A stretch of DNA of 57,500 nt, from contig ADNK01001755.1 of the NCBI GenBank assembly GCA_000320545.1, positions 1 to 57,500 of the forward strand. Reading direction: 5' to 3'. Positions 24,755 to 37,933 of the stretch are shown here, piece by piece. The stretch comes from Bigelowiella natans CCMP2755. Taxonomy: Eukaryota > Cercozoa > Chlorarachniophyceae. The notes beneath the pieces are model-generated. The model ran no database searches. It was not told where the DNA came from and saw nothing but the letters and a program-made list of their open reading frames with translations. Every line of letters starts with the position of its first letter. Within the stretch, counting starts at the first letter, position 1. The position numbers and the translations under genes are program-made.

Positions 24755-27025
24755 TCAAGGATGCCTTTTCAATTTCCTTGTCGCAGTTCTTAGCATAGTA
24801 GTCTTTTTCAAAGTCCACATCCCATCTTGACAATCAGCTAAACTCTTTAAAACTTTCTTGAAAATTTTCTTTTCAGCCTTCGTCTCTATCGATTGGTCAA
24901 ATCTGAAAAAAGACAAAAAAAATCCTTGTGAATGCTACCTGCCTCAAACTTTTACATGCATATCACCTCTGTATTATTCTCTCCGTAGAGACCCCTGTAG
25001 CACGATAACAACGAAGAAATGAACGCAGCTGAAGAAACAAACGGTCTTCAAAATCGTCTTGATTACGGCGGAAGTCTCCACCATACGCCACAAATCGACA
25101 ACCATCCACTGCGCCCTCTTCCACCACTTCTCGCTCTTGATTTTGCCTATCCCGTATGCGCGCCTTAAGGTCTTCAGAATTCAGCGGGGCACTAGAAGCA
25201 CCCGATTCGGCTAATCGTTCCATACTCCTTTTAACTCGTTCCTCCGCCTTCATCCTCCACATCTTGCTCTGGCGACTGCTGCTACTGGAACTTGCATTTA
25301 TGATATTGTCATGTGAGAGTGCTGAGTGAGCCCACCCCGCACCCCCTAGTAATGCTGCTAGATCTTCTGCGTCGTTGTAATCGGCGGCAGAGGAAGTGGC
25401 CTCATCAGTGGCAGCAGCGGAGACGGGAGTGACTACAACCTGTGCTCCCTTTAATTTCCTTCTCCTTTTTGTCCTTCTCTGAGGCTGTTTTTCTTCCCTA
25501 ATTCCCTGTCTGGTGGCATTGCTGGCGACTGCGATCCCACCCGCAGTTGAAGCGAAGATCTTCGCCGTTTCGGTTTTCTCTTTCTTTTGACTGCCTTCTT
25601 CCTCTTCAGGGAGGGGCGGCACAACGAACAAATCAGTCAAATCTCCCCGGGAAAAGAAGCGTTTCTGAAATCAAACAATTTCGTGCTCATTAGAGAGTGT
25701 CTCATATTGCGGAGCGGGGACGTAATGGGATAGTACGTTACCTGTTTAGGATCTGCTAGCACTTTTGAAGTCAAGAATTCTTTGTGGATCTGGCGCTGAT
25801 AGACCTAGGAAGCACACCCAGATCACGGGGGGAAAGGGAAATGCATTTATTGGTGTTATTTTTCTGCTCGGAATAAGCTCAGTTTTGTCTTTCGTTGGAA
25901 TAACTCTCCACAACAACATCTCACTGCCAACAAGACGTGAACTGAGAGGATGTTACTAAAAACAACAGCTACGTACGAACTCCCCCCCCCCCCCACCTTT
26001 TCTTCGATCGTCCCGCGGGTGATCAAACGGTAAACTCTCACGTCCCGCTTCTGGCCGATTCGGTAGCTTCTCTCCTTCGCTTGGTTGTCGTTTGACGGAT
26101 TCCAGTGCGGATCATATAATACCACCCGGTTAGCCGCGGTTAGGGAAACGCCAATACCAGCAGCTCTTGTTGTCAGCAGCATGCAGTCAATGGAGGGGTC
26201 GGTGTTGAAGCGGTCGATTAGAGGGGTTCTCTCCCTCACGGGGGTTGATCCATCAATCCTACTGTACCGCAATCGTAGCTGCTTGTGCACCATGTCTGGT
26301 GAATTAAAAAAAAAATCGTTATAGAAAACACAGCTTCACGAAGCGTGTTATAAAAGATCAGCGTTTGGGCGAAACGGGCAATCATTATTTCGGTGCTGGG
26401 AGAGTTCTACTCGGGTACTTTCGATTATGTCCAAGACTTGCCGTGTTTGGGAGAATATCAAGTACTTGTGGCCCTGAACGGTACACGTGACAATGTCAAT
26501 TCTACCAGCCACACACATCAAAAGTCTCCCAGGATTCCTTTGAGGACGTAGCATGTATCTGCCCGCCCGCAACCCCTTCCCGAACCGAGAGGATGTGAAG
26601 CGGATTTAAATGGTAGTTGTGCCACTACCTGTGCTTTCCACTGTGTTAGCAATTCTCTCAAAACGCGCATTTTCCCGGATCTCTCTGGGTTTCCTGCAGT
26701 AGCAGAATGATTCTAAAGATAGGTTGTGTCATAGGGATAATGCATGCTCTAATAATTGGCTGTGTGTCCCCCGTTGAGCCTACCCCTGTTGTCTCTCCTC
26801 TTCTCCCTCTTTTGTCGCATTTACTAACCGTAGTCCTCCTTGAATTCAGGTGGGAGGAACTTCTTAGAGCTAGGGTTTTTGGGGTCGGAAGGGACGAGAA
26901 GCAGCAGGTCGGGGTGGTTGCATAGCTTCATCAGCACGTGAAGAGCCCTTCGTTCCAGGCCGCACACACATACAAAAAGAGAAAGAAATCGGAGTGACGG
27001 GTTGGAGTTTGGCAAGATTCGTCGT

Positions 27026-27070
<45 letters not shown>

Positions 27071-29726
27071 TGATTCACCAACGTCTGAACTATCAGTTTC
27101 CAACACCGAATTGCATCCTACACTACTACCGCCATTTGACTTGCCGTGTGACAAAGCTCATCGCTATTTTCGAGAGGCAGGTACAAGTAACATCACCGCC
27201 ACCACCACCACCACCATCATCATCCACAGGCACTGACTTGAATAAACATGATCGGTTCTTGTTGGAGATCGCTTTGTAGCAATCGGGCCCTTGGACGAAA
27301 TCCCGGTAGGCCTCCAGCTGATCCCGAGCGAGGTTGCAGAAGAGGACATGCTCCTAAAGACAACACCAACGCCGCCGATCAAAAAAATTGATTTTTCAGA
27401 ACATCGTCAAATCATGGATGTGAGAAACCATCTGGCACCGATATCGTGCTGATGCAACTATGCGCTGCCCTCCTGCTCACTCCATATCCTCCTTCATTCT
27501 TCGTCTTTTGCTTAAGTTCTTACCGTCTTTTGAGGTAGGTGGCGCGCAACGGTTGCCTTCGTCCTTCTCAGGATGTACGGAGCGATCAGGTTGCGCAGGG
27601 CAAGCTGGAGGGAGGGGGAGGGGGAAAGAACAACGGCTTTGAAATACAATACGAGGATGAGAAAGGAATACGACATCACCATCCTCATCATCATCATCAT
27701 CGTCATCATCATCATTTTTCGGTACTGACAGTAGCTCGATGCGCTGTCTGCACTGCCAGCACCGAGGCGTTCTTATAGCCCCCAATCTGGATGGGCAGGA
27801 CAAATTCCTCCTCAAAGACGGGGAGGGTTCCGAGCAACCCCGGGTTCGCGAAGTCAAAGAGACTCCACAGCTCGACGAGAGAGTTCTAATGAGAGAACAG
27901 GAGCAGCACCGCTTTAATATGTACAATCTTAGTGGTAGCAGAAGTAGTAAATAATAGAGTAGTAGTAGTAGTAGTAGTGGTGGTGGTGGTGGTAGTAGTA
28001 GTAGTTACTATCAGCACCGTGACGAACCTAACGACAGTACCTGGATTGGAGTGCCGCTGAGCACAATCTTTTGCATGGCGCGGAACTTCTTCACTGCTTT
28101 CGCCACTTCGGCGTTGGGGTTTCTGATACGATGGCCCTCGTCCAGCACCATCACCCCCCAGTTTATCCGGATCATGACCTCGTGCATCGTCCTGGCCATC
28201 GCGTAGGTCGTGATGACGATGCTCCCAGATGTGAAACCATCCCTGGTTGGTTGTTGGGTCATTGTTGGCGATGGTGATGGTGATGGTGATGGTGATGGTG
28301 ATGGTGATGGTGATGGTGATGGTGATGATGCTATTGGTGATGATGATGATGCTACTGGTGATGATGAAATATGTCAGCAGGCCTATCCAATCAAATAAAC
28401 ATCCTACACGCACGTACCCCCCTCTCGCCGCCTTCTCCAAGATCTCCTCCTTCGTTGCAGCATGATTGCCGCTGTCATGAAGCAGCATCACTCTCCGCTC
28501 GGGATGCCATACGCGTAGCTCTCTCAGCCACGGCACAAGCATGGAGGCAGGACACACAATCAAAGAAGGCCGCATTGCCCCCTCATCCAGTTGGCGTATG
28601 GAAGAGGAAGAGGAGGAGGAGGACGAAGACGGTTCGGGTGCAAGACCAGCAGCTCTTCGGATGGCTGTGAAATGAAGGCCGGCGAAGAATGCTATAGTTT
28701 GGATCGTCTTTCCTGATGAGTGGTTGGTGACGAGGAGGAGGAGGAGAGAGAGAGAGAGAGAGAGAGAGGAGGGGGAAGATAAAGAAGGAGAATGAGAGGG
28801 AGAAGGGGAAAGAGATGCAAAGGAGAGATGATCTCTACCGTCATAACTAAAATAGTAAATGTGTGATACGTTAATAACATCATCACGATAGAATTGATTA
28901 TTCGTCATCACCTAGGCCCATCTCATCCGCAACGATGCCTCCAGCACTTTGATTGAACCGCTCCCACATCCAACACAACCCGCTTTGCTGATACCCTAGC
29001 AACTTGTCCCATATACGACCTGGAATCACCTGGGGAATCGAGAGGAGGAGGTGGAGGAGGAGGAGGAGTATGGGGTAATTAGAGTAATTCAAATCTCAAT
29101 CATCATTTCTGGGAAACATCGAATACATACAGATTAAGTACCCCCCACCCCCCCCCCCCTTTTCATCCACCTTTCCTCCTCCTTCTATACCTTCCTTCTC
29201 TTCCCCCCTCATTCTCTCCCTCTCTCTCCCTCTCTCTATCTCTCTCTATCCCTCTCTTTTCTCATACATAACGCTGGTAGTACTCAGTCGCATCCAATCC
29301 AATGTACCACCATGACCTACAACTCCTACTGATACTACTACTGATACTACTCTAGGTTCATCTCCATACCAGCCCTCCCTGAATCTCAACGTCCTCGGCA
29401 TCGTCAGTTCCATTCTCTTCATCTTGCTGTGCCTTTTCTAACACCCGCTCATATCTTGCTTGAAAGGCCTCATCGTCCGCGTCATCATGCACCGTTGGCA
29501 TGTTCCTGATAGCACGCTTACGTCCAGGGCTGGGGGACCTACTCTTCTTCTTTCTCGATTTCTTCTTAATCCTCTTTTTCTGCTCCAGTGGCTCCGCCCC
29601 TTCTCGGTTCTTCTTCTTCTTCTTTCTTCTTCTTCTTCTTCTTCTGCCGCTGCTGCATCTCTCGGTCCTCTAGTAGCTCGATTGCCTCCCTTTCCACTCC
29701 CAAATCATTGTCGTCCACATCCATAA

Positions 29727-29759
<33 letters not shown>

Positions 29760-31417
29760 TGCTATCGACGGGATTCCACGCAGGATCACCACCATCGTCG
29801 TCGTCATCGTAGTCGTCATCAACATCGTAACGTTCTTCTTTCTTAACCACCAGCTGCCTCCCGCCTCCGTGTCCTCCCCCTTCCCTTGCAGAAAGCGTAT
29901 CGAGAGGAGCAGCGGCGTTTGCCTTTGTAGTAGTACCACCGGCATCTTTACGTTCCTGAGCCTTCTTCCTCCTCGTACTTTCTATTTGTAGCTTCTTCCT
30001 ATCGTAATCATTGCCCAGCCCTTCATGGTGCCCCCCTTTTTTTCCTTCTTCTTCTTCTTCTTCTTCTTCTTCTTCTTCTTCTTCTTCTTCTTCTTCTTCT
30101 TCCTTTTCTCCTTCGTCTTCTTTCGCAACTACGTCTCTTTTTCCGGGCGGCATCGAAGCAGTTAGAAGCGACGTGCGGCTGCCGCACATCACACAAATCT
30201 TCGCTGTTGGGGGTAGAACGAATTGACACACAGAACACGTTATCTGCTGTGGTTCCCCCCTCTGCTTCTTAACATGACGAGATGTTTCAGCTAAGTGAGT
30301 AGACGATGATGAAACCCTCTCCTTCGTCTTTTGCTGTAAGCGCCGCCGTCGCTGAGCAAGTAGAGAGGCAGCAACACAAAGAGACAAATTGGCAAAGTGC
30401 GTCAGGACTTCGTGACCCCATCAGCCAAACGTGGATGGATAAATCAATAATGCTGTATGTGCATATGATATGGGTGTGTACGGCATGAAACACGGAGGAG
30501 GAGGAGAGGAAAGGTGTGAAAATGGAGAGAGGCCATGCAGTCACGACAAGGAAAAGAACGCTAGTATGTGGACCATTACCGATAATGATGATGATGATGA
30601 TGAAGACGATGATGAGGCCGTTCTTTGAACCTTGCCTGCTTGCCCAGCGCTCTGGCTGTTCCCGTCGAATTTGCTCTCATGGAGATTCGCTCGCATGGCA
30701 TCTACGACCTTTTGGACCCTCGTGTTAGTAGCTCCCCGCTGCTTCTGCCGCGTTTTTTCCTCATTTTGTTGCTGATGTTCCTCCTGTTGGCTTTGATGTA
30801 GTGCGCGATTGGCAAGTTTTTTCACTTTGCCGACAAGAGCACGCTTGGGAATCCTCTTTCGTTTGCGCCGGTTCGTGACGACGGGAGCGGCAACACTGGT
30901 TCCAACGTCTTGTACCAGGCTCTGTGGCTCTCCTCGCCCCTCCTCCTCTCCATCCTGCTGTTCGTTCTGCTGCTGCTGTGCATTTTCCGACTGCACTATT
31001 GAAGGTGATGCCTTAATACGCGAGAGGACATTCTCTTGGACATCCGTCGCGAGATAGGCTTCCACGCCTGCACACGCGCATCAGAAGGACGGATGTATTA
31101 ATACTTTAATACTATATATGGCAGTACAGTATCATATGGCACAATGATGGTGACAGCTGAAGCAGATCGTTGGACATATGCTTTGTATTCTCTACCAAAG
31201 GACTCCAGCTTGCTGTAAAGGCTTCCTTTGAACTCCCCGCTGAGGCGGTTCTCCAGAGCTGGAGCTGGCGGTGACATGATCTCCCCATCCTGTAAACGAT
31301 ACATGGAAAGCTGTCATGCATGCATGGAAAAGGAAGGCTATAATCTTTTTGTCAAACGATTGATCGCACCTCCAACTCTTGCTCTGGAGCACCCGCCTTC
31401 TCTTCCTTGCTTTCCAT
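24755..31417 (-). CDS. ERCC6: CSB/ERCC6/RAD26-type SNF2 ATPase (transcription-coupled repair)
   Basis: DNA-dependent ATPase that pushes or remodels stalled RNA polymerase II and starts transcription-coupled repair. The first recognised Met is 31417 ([16 protein letters not shown]); the frame stays open upstream to an acceptor, so a 5' exon may be missing. Residues after [18 protein letters not shown] match the CSB N-terminus. A C-x2-C-x10-C-x2-C zinc ribbon ([18 protein letters not shown]), poly-Glu, poly-Asp and Lys-rich tracts follow. SNF2 motifs: [16 protein letters not shown] split across an intron near 28910, [25 protein letters not shown] (28140), [64 protein letters not shown] and [16 protein letters not shown]. 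The C-terminal CSB motif [10 protein letters not shown] and the winged-helix end ([13 protein letters not shown], then MWTLKKTT) are present; stop TGA 24755-24757. One frame break is at 29623-29625. The exons listed span the full family length. Confidence 0.94.
27025..28770. repeat. Microsatellites in CSB introns, including (GGTGAT)n
   Basis: (GT)n at about 27027-27066, (GTA)n/(GTG)n 27955-28005, a hexanucleotide GGTGAT array of about ten units at 28266-28328 and (GA)n 28745-28768. All lie in introns of the minus-strand gene. Confidence 0.9.
30040..30110 (-). repeat. (TTC)n tract coding a poly-Glu run in the CSB homologue
   Basis: About 19 TTC units on the plus strand read as consecutive Glu codons on the minus strand. 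Unlike most microsatellites here it is within the open reading frame. A (CGT)n tract near 29733-29759 similarly encodes poly-Asp. Confidence 0.9.
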
Positions 31418-31794
31418 TCTGCGAAGAAGCGCTTGGGCTTTTTCGTTTGCCAACGAGAAAAGGGAAGATATAGCTGCAAATCACTATCGAAGCCCCTACT
31501 CTCTCTGTCTCTCTCTCTCGCTGCCCCTCCCCTCTGTTCCTCAGTTCAGTGACGCTAATTCGGCTCCAGAAGGACGGCTGAGATGAAGCGCAGACCTGTA
31601 AATAATTTCACCGTAAATCAGATGCGATTTTAGACATGCATTTATCGAATTCCATGTCGCAAATTAAAAACGCATACTTGTTGTTGTTTGTGTTGGCTGT
31701 TGGCAGACCTGCCGAGTCGCGCTATAGTTGATATCAGAGAGAGGCCGGACCGCCCCCCCTCAACTCAGCCCCCACGGCAACCCGACGAGAGACA
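31418..31794. promoter_or_regulatory. Head-to-head interval between CSB and CBP80 genes
   Basis: 377 bp separate the first recognised CSB Met from the CBP80 start. The right half (31690-31790) is GC-rich with C runs, as expected for a TATA-less core promoter; a CT tract lies at 31500-31520. A CSB 5' exon may lie inside. Bidirectional promoter use is inferred from spacing. Confidence 0.5.
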
Positions 31795-33799
31795 ATGGCT
31801 GCGTACCACCGACGAGCGAGCTCGTATTCGTCCTCCTCAGGCCTCCGCCATGGTGGCGGTAGGACCAGCTATTCCTCTGGCGGATCTTCTGGAAGGCTAA
31901 ACCCACGGTAGAATGGCGGCGCAGTGCGATGAATCCTCATGTCTATCATTGCCGTCCTCACGGACGAACTGTCTTCATAACAACACTAGTAATATCAACA
32001 TTCACCAATCATTATTATCCCAACTCATAGGCTTGAGGTCACGATCAAACCAATGCGAAAGCGATACCGAGGAGAGGCAGCAGACCTGAGCTCTGACACC
32101 GGGGACTTGAAGGAGATGTCGAAGCTGGAGATGCGACTCAAATCTATGATGGTGGAAGTGCGAACAAGGTCCTTCCGGAAGAATAATGATATGAGATGAT
32201 GATGTTTCCGTAAAACGCATTTTCAGAGGAGGGACTCACAAGATATGTATGGGTTGCTTTCTTGGTTTTGCAGCCAAGAAATACGGACATTTGCAGAGGC
32301 ATTGGAGGGGGATTTAGATGGCCATGGACCCTTCATCAACGGCATGCTTCTTGAGTGGTATTATCGATCTCTCTCGCCGATTTTAATTTGACTTCTTCGC
32401 AACAATGCTGCCACCTCATCATCAGCATTTATCGACTATTTCATTGAATTAACCTCTCCCCCCCTTAGCATTAAAAACATTCCGCATAAGGCTCCGATAT
32501 ACGCATGGTACACGTTGTACAAAAATCTGCATGTACGGGCACCATCTTTCATGCATGGCATCAAGAAAGATATGTACATGTTCTTCTTAATATAGCTTGT
32601 GTGCGTCCGAACGCATAATAGCGTCTCGTCTTCGGTCCAACAATCACGAGATTTGCTCAATTTTTTTTCAAATTGCTCTATGTGTCTGCACTCACGTTCC
32701 CACTTCATTTGATGGTGGGGTTTTTGTCTCCCTCCCCACCCCTCCTCCTCCTCCTCCTCCTCCTCCTCCTCCTCCTCCTCCTCCTCCTCTGTGATAGTCT
32801 GGTAAGTATCGTAGCGAAATCGAGGACATCCTTCGGCAAGTCTTTTGTCGAATCGCTGGGGTAGATTTCGACGATATATACTGCATGGCCCTACTGTTTT
32901 ATCCTTCCAATACCTTTGTTGTCCATTCCTCCTTAGAGCACATTGCATTTGATCATCGCAGATTGGAGATCGAGGACGAATTAAAGCTGGGTCGTCCCTT
33001 TTCAATCTTCGTTAGGTCTCTGGTAAGAGAACACGTCTCATCAGCAATAAGAGAGCCTCACGGCACATCTAATCTCCACCTAGCAGAATGGGATGTATCA
33101 TAGCATATTGTGGGGTGGTAGTAGAGTTTTTGCCTCGGCTGTATTCTGGGTGTAGTATGGGTAGCGGTTGTTTAAGGGTAGATAGGCTGTCTGTAAATCG
33201 TCAATGTTTCTTCTGTTTCTTCCCTTGTTGTGATCCACACCCCCCCCCCCCATTTTTTTCTTATTCTTCATCGTCAGTTACGGTTCAGTTGTTGCCTTAT
33301 GATGCCGGCGTTCTCTCTGCAAAGAACGTGTTCCACGTGTTGTCCGGCATCCTCTCCATCGCCCAAGAGTCCCCGAGAATCGTCTCAGAAAGAATGGTAA
33401 ACAGCTTTGATGAGATATATGGTATAGAGCGTGGTTTTGCTAAGGTTTGCATTGTGCAGCATATGAACGTTCTTCTGGCTCTCTCGTATGTCCTCCCAGC
33501 TCAAATTTCGGATGACGATATAAAGGTAAGCCCGGGGGGGGGGGGGGGGGGGACACATCCAATCTCACACGCAACGATTCGTGCTGCTGCCTGCGCGTTG
33601 TATGCATCATTCCGAAGAAGCTAAAAACGACGGTGATTACATTTAGGAATCGCTAGAATCTGTACTGACCTCATGCGAAAAGATCACAGATTTGAGACGG
33701 AAGGAACCTATCAGTGCCCTTGAAAAGGTAAATATGCTAACATGCTTGCTTCAAAGATGAGCTTTAAGAAACCAATCCAACAACGGACGGGCACACATA

Positions 33800-33835
<36 letters not shown>

Positions 33836-34065
33836 CATAAATGAGAGCAATGACGTTTAGTACATGGGACAGATGCTTTGTTGCTTCCCCCCCCCCCCCC
33901 TCTCTGTCTTATCGTAGATGAAGAACGATGAGAAAGGAGCTGCGGAAAGTGATGATTTTGCGACTCTTGTTGAAACCGTGAGACAGGTGGGTGACTATCA
34001 TCATATCAGATTTAGAGATAAGCTGACAATTGGCAACCATTTATACTCAAGAGGAGGAGAGGGGG

Positions 34066-34111
<46 letters not shown>

Positions 34112-37100
34112 CATCCACATCTAATATCATCATCATCATCATCATCACCATCATCATCATCATTATCATTTTCACCATCATCGGTTCGGTACCCTCCTCG
34201 TCCATGATGAGCTCAATCATTCCCACCCCGCCCCCGCCTCAGCTTCTCGTCGCAAAAACCGAGACCGTCGATAGGATCAACGGAGGTAATACTAACACGG
34301 CAGACGCATAGCAGTTTTACATCGATAGCGCCTCGCGAGCAATGCCGCAGATTTCACGTCGCGTATTGATTGGCCCCTTCCACATATCGATGATGCCGCA
34401 CAGCTTCAATGTTCAAGGACCTGAGACTGGGTACCCAGGAGGGGAGTGGGGAAGACACAAAGACGGGTGAGGGATCGGATGTAGAGCCCCAATCGTCAGC
34501 ATCATCATCATCATCATCTCTTGTCGAGTATGAGCTCAAAGTGCGAAGAGAAGGAGTGTCGCTCCCCTCTTCATGCCTGCACGTACATCCCCTGCAGTAC
34601 CACCAACGCTTGTTCCCAAAGCGGTTTGACAGCGCTACCACCATCATGACCGCGAAGGCCATACAGAGGAAGAAAGAGAAGAGGAAAGCAAGGGGGGGGG
34701 GGCAGGGGTGACGAGGATGACGATGGGGAGAAAATGGAATTGGATAGGAAAAACGACGGCCCCGAAAAGACTGCAACTGCATCCAGCATGGCGGACAAAG
34801 AAGGAGGCAAAGCAGCAGCCGGGGGGGGGGGAAAGGAGGGATCCAAAGGGGAGGGCAGAGAAGGCAATGGGCATCGTGATTCGGGGTCCGGAGACGGGAA
34901 AGCAACGACGAAGAAAACGATAGTCACGACGAAGTCGGAAAGAATACTGGCTCGTTTGCATCTGAACGAGGTGGTTGATTTGCTCCAGGGCTCTCACAAA
35001 ATATGCGCGGAGAGACTCGTATCCCTCCAACTTGGAGGTAGTAGTAGTAGTAGTAGTAGTAGTAAGTAGTAGTAAGTATATGTCAGTAGTAGTAGTAGTA
35101 GTGATGCGGTACTCATGGAGTAGAGCAGCGTATGTGTTGAATTGGAGTGTGTGGAAATATATATCGTACTATGTTTTTCTCTGTGTGTGTATGTGTGTAT
35201 GCGTGCGTATGCGTGCGTATGCGTTTGTTTGTTTTGTGTTCTGTGTATAAAACTGAATGAAGGCATACGACATTACACCCTTATTTTTGGTCAGGAATAC
35301 CCTTGAAGCATCTCATAATCGAAGTCATCTTCAACATCGTTATCGGTAGAACGGCCTCCTCCTACATTGCACTAGTGTAGTACTTACGTAACGTCTCCAG
35401 CAACGACACGCAGATGAGAGCTCTCTGAGTATTCGGAAAGGCAGCAGTGATGATTACGATAGCAATGTTATTGATGGCGATGCTGGTGGTGATGATGATG
35501 CTACCCGTCAACGGAGGCCATTAGTTGCTGATATTTATGTTGCGTTTGTCATCGCTTTTCTTCTTCTTCTTCTTCTTCTTCTTCTTCTTCGTCTTGTTGT
35601 GATACTAAAATAGGAATGCCAAAGCCAAAACAAGACTTGGTATGGGTGGTGTCGTTACTGTACGACGTCCTCAAACTTGACTCGAAACTCGTGCCCCTCT
35701 TCGCCCTTGGGGCGCATAGCATGTACGTGCAGCGCAACACAATCGATCGTCTTCGTCGTCGTCTTCATCGTCCCCGCCGCCCCAAGAACCAGTAGCTAAT
35801 GTTAGCTGGTCTCTCGCAATCGTGGCGTTTATTGCTGTTTTTGGCAGTCGTCCTCATTGCTGTTATTGTTGTTGTTTATTGCTGTTGTCTATTGTTGTCG
35901 CTGCTGCAGCTTCATCCGTGCTGACCGGCTGGACGTGGATGCTATCGATCGGTTCACCCAGTTCTTTCCCCTCCAGATGTCGAATTTAGGCTATAAGTTC
36001 ACGTGGAAGCATTGGTCTAAGGCGGTGGGCAAGCCCCCCACAGACCCACAGCGCGTATTCGTCACAGAGATTCTAAAGCGATGTGTCAGGCTGGAGAGGC
36101 GGGGGATCGACAGCATTCCGGAGGAACTAGACCCCATCCTCCCCAAATGCCCTCCAAGTGAGTGGTGGCGGCGATGATGAGGATGATGATGATGATGACG
36201 ATGATGATGACGAAGTAGCAATAGTAGTATCGATAGGCCAAACGTGATCGGGAAAACAACGATACGCCCGTTGCTGTGCTTTGAGCGATGGAGAGCGGCG
36301 TGATGATTGATGCGTTTATGTTGATTCGTTTGCCAGGGACCTACTATCTGTTTGACGACAAGAAGTACGATAACTACGGGGACGATGGCGGAAAGACGCG
36401 CAATGCGCCGAAGGCGAAGAAGCAGAAGGACGGGTCTTTCTCTCCTACCAGTGAAAAGGCCTCCTCAAAAGCAACGGTAGGAGCAAGGACAAACGCTCTC
36501 ATTCCTATTGCTAATCATTATAATCGTCGCCGTCATCATCGCGGCATTGCGTAGTAAGATACCTATGCGTATGCCACAACCAAACAATAGATAATAAAGA
36601 TGATGCTGCTGCGGCTGCTGCTGCTGATGATAATGATTATAAGTCTCGTTTTTCTTTACCCTCTCACTCGACAGGGTGGCAGTAAAGGAGAGGAGGGAGG
36701 CGATATGATGGAAGAAGAGCAAGGTGAAGAGAACACGCAACAGGAAGAGGGAGAAGACTGGTGATAATGCTTCCTTGGAGTACTAACAACTTTGTCCATC
36801 CCCCTCCTCCTCCTCCTCCTCCACCAACATCCTCCTCAAAAGCAGATATTTCAGAGAATGATGACGAGAAAGGGATGGAGAAGAAGGAGAACCCGGACGA
36901 CTCCAGCGAAGGTAGCAATCACCCCCACTACGCCATGCAAACATTAAGAAAAATCATATCGAAGCGAACTTCTTGATTGATGTCCTTCGGTGGTTATTGT
37001 GTTGTTGTTGTTGTTGTTGTTGTTGTTGTGAAATAGAAGACAAGATGAAGGGTGGTGCAAGGATGGAAAGCGATGGCGATGATGACGATGATGCGAAAAG

Positions 37101-37902
37101 TAAGTAGCTATTCCGTTAGAAGGATATTAGTGAAGCAGGGACTGTAATCGTCAATCTTCATATGATGCGTGACACTGGCGCACAAAATCGTATCATCAGG
37201 AAAGCGAAAGGCCCCTTCGTTGCGAGATTTAGCTGATGATTTAATGGATTTTTTGGAGTTCGTTCCCCCCCCGACACCCTTTTTATAAACGCGCATATAA
37301 AGAAGGAGAAGGGAGAGAGAGAGAGAATTCCTTGCATGATATCGAAAACGATATATGATGACTGGAGTTTGAAGAGCTCTGACACAGAACAACGCGATTT
37401 CTTACGTGCATGTGTCAGTAATAGATACCACGTGGCCATATCACAATAGCGACCCCCCCCCCCCCCATGTGCACCTCTTTCCTGATGAATGAATGGCCGA
37501 TCAGCACGCAACGGGAGGACGGCGCGATTGAAATGTGGATGGAAAAGCACATTTATGAAGAGAAGTGCTTCGAGGAATTTAAAGGTAGTAGATGTGCATG
37601 ATGATGACGATGATGAAAATGAGGAAGAGGGCGGTAATTACATTGTATTTCACCTTCTCACCACCACCACCACCACCACCACCACAGCTAACCTAGATTT
37701 TCGTTTTCGCCGTCTTGTCCTTGTCGTTACTACATTATTATTATTATTATTATTATTATTTATTATTATTATCAGAAAAGCCAGAGCAGTTCATTGTGCC
37801 GTGCTTGTTGGAAACCAGCAGAAAGTCGATCACCCATGTCGTCAGCTCCTTCTCAAAGTAGCAGCAGCAGTAGCAGTAGTAGTGCGGTGAATTTCTGCAG
37901 CG

Positions 37903-37933
<31 letters not shown>

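Noticed and set aside
28266-28330. Regular hexamer array considered as CRISPR-like or minisatellite coding repeat
   Set aside because: Units are six bases with no spacers and lie in a CSB intron; it is a simple microsatellite.
32436-33005. Minus-strand open frame of 189 codons with a poly-Glu run
   Set aside because: It is antisense to CBP80 exons and a (CTC)n intron tract.
34354-34927. Minus-strand Pro/Ser-rich open frames
   Set aside because: They are shadows of the Ser- and Gly-rich CBP80 exon; the plus strand carries the family match.
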